Source of the DNA: Candidatus Gastranaerophilales bacterium
GTDB taxonomy: Bacteria > Cyanobacteriota > Vampirovibrionia > Gastranaerophilales > Gastranaerophilaceae
Direction: 5' to 3'
Length of the DNA stretch: 16,906 nt
Assembly: GCA_947624665.1 (NCBI GenBank)
Contig: CANQLK010000020.1
Coordinates: 1-16,906 of the forward strand
Shown here one piece after another: positions 13,950 through 16,906 of the stretch. The first letter of the stretch is position 1; each line of letters starts with the position of its first letter. The notes beneath the pieces were generated by a model. It saw only the letters and a program-made list of their open reading frames with translations. It was not told where the DNA came from and did not search any database. Made by a program: the position numbers and the translations under genes.

Positions 13950-14624
13950 ATGGGAGAACATTGGGTAGGTTTTATAGGAAGTTTACACGTTCACTGGGAT
14001 ACGTTAATTACGATGTGGATTGCAATGGCTTTTGTAATTATACTTTCGTTCGTACTTACCCGCAATTTGAATATTAAACCTGATAAAACTCAGACGATTG
14101 CAGAAAGCATTTTAAGATTTTTTACGGGCAGCTTAGCGGGAGTAAAAAACGGCGAAAAACACGTGCCGTTAATAGCTTCTCTGTTTCTGTTTATTTTATT
14201 CGCAAATTTGATGGGGCAGCTTCCTTTAAAATTAATACGTTTACAACAGGGTGAACTTGCTTCTCCTACGAACGATATCAATATGACTGCCGCCATGGCT
14301 GTTATAGTTTTATTTTATTATCTTTATCACGGTTTTAAAGAAAAAGGAATACACGCAATCTGGCATGGGTTTAGTGTATCAGGAATTATAATGTTTTTTG
14401 TCGAGCTTTTAGAAATGATTACACGACCTTTAAGCTTGGCAATCCGTCTTTTTGCAAATATTTTAGCAGGAGAAATACTCGTAATGGTTATGGTAAGTAT
14501 ATGTGCCATAGCATTACCAATACCTTTTATGCTGTTTGAAATATTCGTGGCATTTTTACAGGCATTTGTATTTATGATGCTTACAATTGCTTATGTTTCA
14601 TCAGCTGTATCAGAAGAACAATAG
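13950..14624 (+). CDS. atpB: F0F1 ATP synthase subunit a
   Basis: A 224-residue membrane protein forming the proton half-channels of F0. The signature helix RPLSLAIRLFANILAGE holds the essential arginine (R166) and the conserved Asn and Gly; Q204 in LQAFVF matches the other conserved polar residue. Five or six membrane spans are visible. It is somewhat short for the family but complete. TAAGGA lies about seven bases before the ATG. It is the first gene of the atp operon here: no atpI is found upstream, where the next gene is divergent. A promoter should lie in 13773-13949, but no convincing -35/-10 pair stands out. Confidence 0.97.
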   Translation: MGEHWVGFIGSLHVHWDTLITMWIAMAFVIILSFVLTRNLNIKPDKTQTIAESILRFFTGSLAGVKNGEKHVPLIASLFLFILFANLMGQLPLKLIRLQQGELASPTNDINMTAAMAVIVLFYYLYHGFKEKGIHAIWHGFSVSGIIMFFVELLEMITRPLSLAIRLFANILAGEILVMVMVSICAIALPIPFMLFEIFVAFLQAFVFMMLTIAYVSSAVSEEQ

Positions 14625-14640
14625 AGTAAAGGAGATAAAA

Positions 14641-14883
14641 ATGGAAGAAACAAAAACAATATCGGATTTGATGTACATAGGTGCAGGACTTGCTGTAGGA
14701 CTGGCAGCAATGGGAGCCGGTATCGGACTTGGTATTGCAACAAAAGGTTTTATGGAAGGTGCAGCAAGACAGCCCGAGTTAATAGATAATTTACAGTCTA
14801 AGTTTATTCTCGGAGCCGCTTTAGCTGAAGCTTGCGGTATCTATGGTCTGTTAGTAGCTCTAATTCTTTTCTTTATGAGATAG
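14641..14883 (+). CDS. atpE: F0F1 ATP synthase subunit c
   Basis: An 80-residue, two-helix ring subunit. Helix 1 carries the glycine motif GAGIGLG (25-31), the polar loop is ARQPE (42-46), and helix 2 has the ion-binding glutamate E63 in LAEACGIYG. The Gln of helix 1 and the Ser/Thr after the Glu found in sodium-binding rings are absent, which points to proton coupling. The start is the ATG at 14641, six bases after AAAGGAG (14628-14634); the frame is open further upstream but that part lies inside atpB. This is the strongest ribosome site of the operon, as expected for the subunit needed in many copies. Confidence 0.97.
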   Translation: MEETKTISDLMYIGAGLAVGLAAMGAGIGLGIATKGFMEGAARQPELIDNLQSKFILGAALAEACGIYGLLVALILFFMR

Positions 14884-14892
14884 GCATAAATT

Positions 14893-15354
14893 ATGGAATT
14901 TGATGCAACTTTTTTAATATCATTAGTCAGTTTTATTTTGTTCATTTTTATAATGAATAAGATTTTGTATGCGCCCGTGCTTGAAATAATGAATAAACGA
15001 CAAAATTTTGTTGATGAAAATTTTAATACGGCAAGAAATACCAAAAATCAAACTGCAGACAAAATTAAAATACATGATACCGAGCTTGAAAATACCCGTG
15101 AAGAAGCTCGTAATATTGTTGCAAAAGAATCCAAAAGAATTAAGCAGGAACATTCCAAAATTATTAACGATTACAAATCCGAGGTGTTTGAAAAAGTTTC
15201 AAAAGAAAAAGAAAATCTTAAGGCTTCCGCTTTTGAAGCTAAAGAAATTCTTGAAGATAACATTGTTGATATAGCCAAAAATATCTCGAGTATAATTTTG
15301 GGTGATAATATAAATTCCGAAACAATTAATAAATCACAGATAAAAGAAGATTAA
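14893..15354 (+). CDS. atpF2: F0F1 ATP synthase subunit b' (second b-type stalk subunit)
   Basis: A 153-residue protein with an N-terminal membrane helix (about 6-24) followed by a long charged coiled coil, the build of peripheral-stalk b subunits. It is the first of two consecutive, clearly different b-type genes. A b'/b pair is known from Cyanobacteria, plastids and some other phototrophs and relatives; in the cyanobacterial order the first after c is b'. Only nine bases separate it from atpE, and its Shine-Dalgarno is weak, so coupled translation is likely. Confidence 0.9.
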   Translation: MEFDATFLISLVSFILFIFIMNKILYAPVLEIMNKRQNFVDENFNTARNTKNQTADKIKIHDTELENTREEARNIVAKESKRIKQEHSKIINDYKSEVFEKVSKEKENLKASAFEAKEILEDNIVDIAKNISSIILGDNINSETINKSQIKED

Positions 15355-15361
15355 AATTATT

Positions 15362-15862
15362 ATGAACGAAATCTTTAAAACAATTCTTCAATCCAACGTA
15401 ATAAACTTTTTAATAGTTTTAGCTTTTCTTATATTCTTAATAATTAAAATTAACATTGGCGAAAAAGTAGAAAAAATAAGAGAAGAAATAACTTCATATA
15501 TTGAATCTTCCGAAAAAGACAAACAAAATGCTCAAGATGAGTTAACAAGAATTAACGAAAAAATAACAAAGCTTCCCGCCGTTGTGGAAAGAATTAAAAA
15601 GAGTACGGAAAGAAATATAAAAAATCTGGAAGAAAATGCCGATAAATCGGCAGAAATTCAAAAAAAGGACATTGCAAAAAATGCGCAAAGACTTTTTAAT
15701 TTGGAAACAAAAAAATTTAAAACCGAGCTATCCGACATTCTTTCGGAGCATTCAATAAGAATTGCAAGGGAAAATGCGGTAAAACAGCTTGAGGAAAATC
15801 CTAATCTTCATGATAAATATATAGAAGATGCAATAGTGGAAATCGATAGGATTACATTATGA
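15362..15862 (+). CDS. atpF: F0F1 ATP synthase subunit b
   Basis: A 166-residue protein with an N-terminal hydrophobic helix (about 13-31) and a long, highly charged coiled coil that links F0 to the delta subunit. The sequence N-V-I-N-F-L before and within the helix is typical of b. It follows b' by seven bases without a recognisable Shine-Dalgarno and overlaps the next gene by four bases (ATGA), so translational coupling runs through the stalk genes. Confidence 0.93.
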   Translation: MNEIFKTILQSNVINFLIVLAFLIFLIIKINIGEKVEKIREEITSYIESSEKDKQNAQDELTRINEKITKLPAVVERIKKSTERNIKNLEENADKSAEIQKKDIAKNAQRLFNLETKKFKTELSDILSEHSIRIARENAVKQLEENPNLHDKYIEDAIVEIDRITL

Positions 15863-16431
15863 AAACAGGCGATATAAAGAATATAAAACCGGCTAAAAAA
15901 TATTCAAATGCTTTAATTTCTTCGGCATTTGACAATAATAATGCTAAAAAAGTTTATGAAGATATTTTGTTTATCTCCGAAACAATAAAGACAAACAAGT
16001 TATTATTAAACCTGTTATACAACCCCGTTGTAACTTTAAATGACAAAACGGATATAGTAAAAAAAATCTTTTCATCGCACGTAGAGAAAATCAGTTTGGA
16101 TTTTATCCTGCTTTTACTTGAAAATAACAGAATAAATATCTTAGATGAAGTGATAAATCAATACGAAAAGGAATATAACCTTCGTGAGAACATAATAAAA
16201 CCGACGGTAATATCAGCAGTCGAGCTTAAAGAAAATCAAAAAGAGAATATAAAAAATAAGCTTGAAAAGAAGCTTTCTAAAAAAGTTATACCCGAATATA
16301 AGGTTTTGAAAGATATTATAGGCGGTTTGATAATAGAAATAGAAGATAAGACAATAGATTGCAGTCTGAAAACAAAATTTGAGAATATGAAAAAACAATT
16401 AACAAAAGGAAATAACTATGGCAACAATTAA
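15859..16431 (+). CDS. atpH: F1 ATP synthase subunit delta
   Basis: A 190-residue protein. The N-terminal helical domain (about 10-110) begins with A-K-K-Y-S-N-A-L, the usual delta/OSCP opening, and the C-terminal part carries the conserved GGLIIEIEDKTIDCSL followed by the basic helix. It joins the top of F1 to the peripheral stalk. It overlaps atpF by four bases and atpA by 14 bases. Confidence 0.96.
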   Translation: MKTGDIKNIKPAKKYSNALISSAFDNNNAKKVYEDILFISETIKTNKLLLNLLYNPVVTLNDKTDIVKKIFSSHVEKISLDFILLLLENNRINILDEVINQYEKEYNLRENIIKPTVISAVELKENQKENIKNKLEKKLSKKVIPEYKVLKDIIGGLIIEIEDKTIDCSLKTKFENMKKQLTKGNNYGNN

Positions 16432-16906
16432 TCCTGATGAAATAACATCCGTAATAAAAGAGAAATTACAGAATTTTGAATCGAAGCTTGAAATAAAGAA
16501 TGTAGGAACCGTACTGGAAGTAGCAGACGGTATTTCCAGAATATACGGATTATCGGAGGCTATGGCAAGCGAGCTTGTAGAATTTGAAGACGGAAAAGGC
16601 ACGCTTGGGATAGTTTTAAACTTGGAAGAAGATAATGTAGGTGTTGTAATTCTAGGGGAATACACTCATATAAAAGAGGGAATGACAGTAAAAACGACGG
16701 GAAGAATAGCTTCGGTTCCCGTAGGAGAAGGATTGTTAGGCAGAATTATTGACCCTACGGGTGTTCCCATAGACGGAAACGGGGATATAAGCTATTCAAA
16801 GACAAGGGTTATAGAAAGAGTTGCTCCCGGAATTGTTACGAGAAAATCAGTCTGTGAGCCTTTACAGACGGGATTGACGGCTATTGATGCTTTAACTCCC
16901 ATAGGC
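16418..16906 (+). CDS. atpA: F1 ATP synthase subunit alpha (partial, N-terminal)
   Basis: 163 codons are present before the window ends. The beta-barrel domain is clear: G-T-V-L-E-V-A-D-G-I, then I-Y-G-L, and VPVGEGLLGRIIDPTG introducing the nucleotide domain, followed by the region with PLQTGLTAIDALTPIG at the very edge. The Walker A loop would come next and is cut off. The ATG at 16418 lies inside the end of atpH, 14 bases before its stop ends; AAAGGA eight bases upstream serves as ribosome site. Confidence 0.97.
   Translation, partial: MATINPDEITSVIKEKLQNFESKLEIKNVGTVLEVADGISRIYGLSEAMASELVEFEDGKGTLGIVLNLEEDNVGVVILGEYTHIKEGMTVKTTGRIASVPVGEGLLGRIIDPTGVPIDGNGDISYSKTRVIERVAPGIVTRKSVCEPLQTGLTAIDALTPIG

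Noticed and set aside
14641..14883. Sodium-binding c-ring
   Set aside because: The helix 1 Gln and the Ser/Thr following the key Glu that mark sodium sites are missing; E63 is followed by Ala-Cys.

Overview
This window reads as a piece of an AT-rich chromosome from the non-photosynthetic sister lineage of Cyanobacteria (Vampirovibrionia/Melainabacteria, most likely a gut Gastranaerophilales). The strongest evidence is the right-hand F-type ATP synthase operon. It runs a, c, b', b, delta, alpha and has two diverged b-type stalk genes, an arrangement typical of Cyanobacteria and relatives. An anaerobic lifestyle is suggested by a HydE-type radical SAM [FeFe]-hydrogenase maturase. The lineage call is inference; no rRNA or tRNA gene is present to confirm it.

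Layout. Bases 1-866 hold little protein coding: a likely 13-codon end of a gene entering from the left, two diverged tandem copies of a stem-loop unit, a short direct repeat with a hairpin, and a GC-richer island (about 655-840) that can fold into several stems better on the minus strand. Bases 867-5734 (minus) encode a 1,461-residue protein ending in a RelA/SpoT-type nucleotide pyrophosphokinase domain, followed 47 bases downstream by a small protein of 144 residues. Bases 6141-8612 (plus, divergent) encode an 823-residue protein with an HD phosphohydrolase core. Bases 8640-10769 (minus) encode a membrane-anchored UGSC-family protein in its cysteine form; a perfect palindromic terminator separates it from a small unknown gene at 10838-11290. 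Bases 11513-12319 (plus) encode a membrane-anchored calcineurin-like phosphoesterase, whose stop codon abuts the stop of hydE (12320-13342, minus). hydE overlaps an upstream gene for a small single-membrane-span protein (13332-13772). Bases 13950-16906 carry the atp operon, cut off inside atpA just before the Walker A motif.

How the genes may work together. The atp genes form one tightly packed operon. The most interesting part is 867-8612: a very large protein carrying an apparently intact alarmone-synthetase active site sits divergently from a large HD-hydrolase protein, with a small co-oriented gene right behind the synthetase. One reading is a writer/eraser pair for a hyperphosphorylated nucleotide. 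Another is a polymorphic-toxin or effector locus with a small immunity or partner protein. Neither is proven by sequence. Three proteins here carry a short aromatic-x-glycine stretch close to the N-terminus, which may be a lineage-specific tag.
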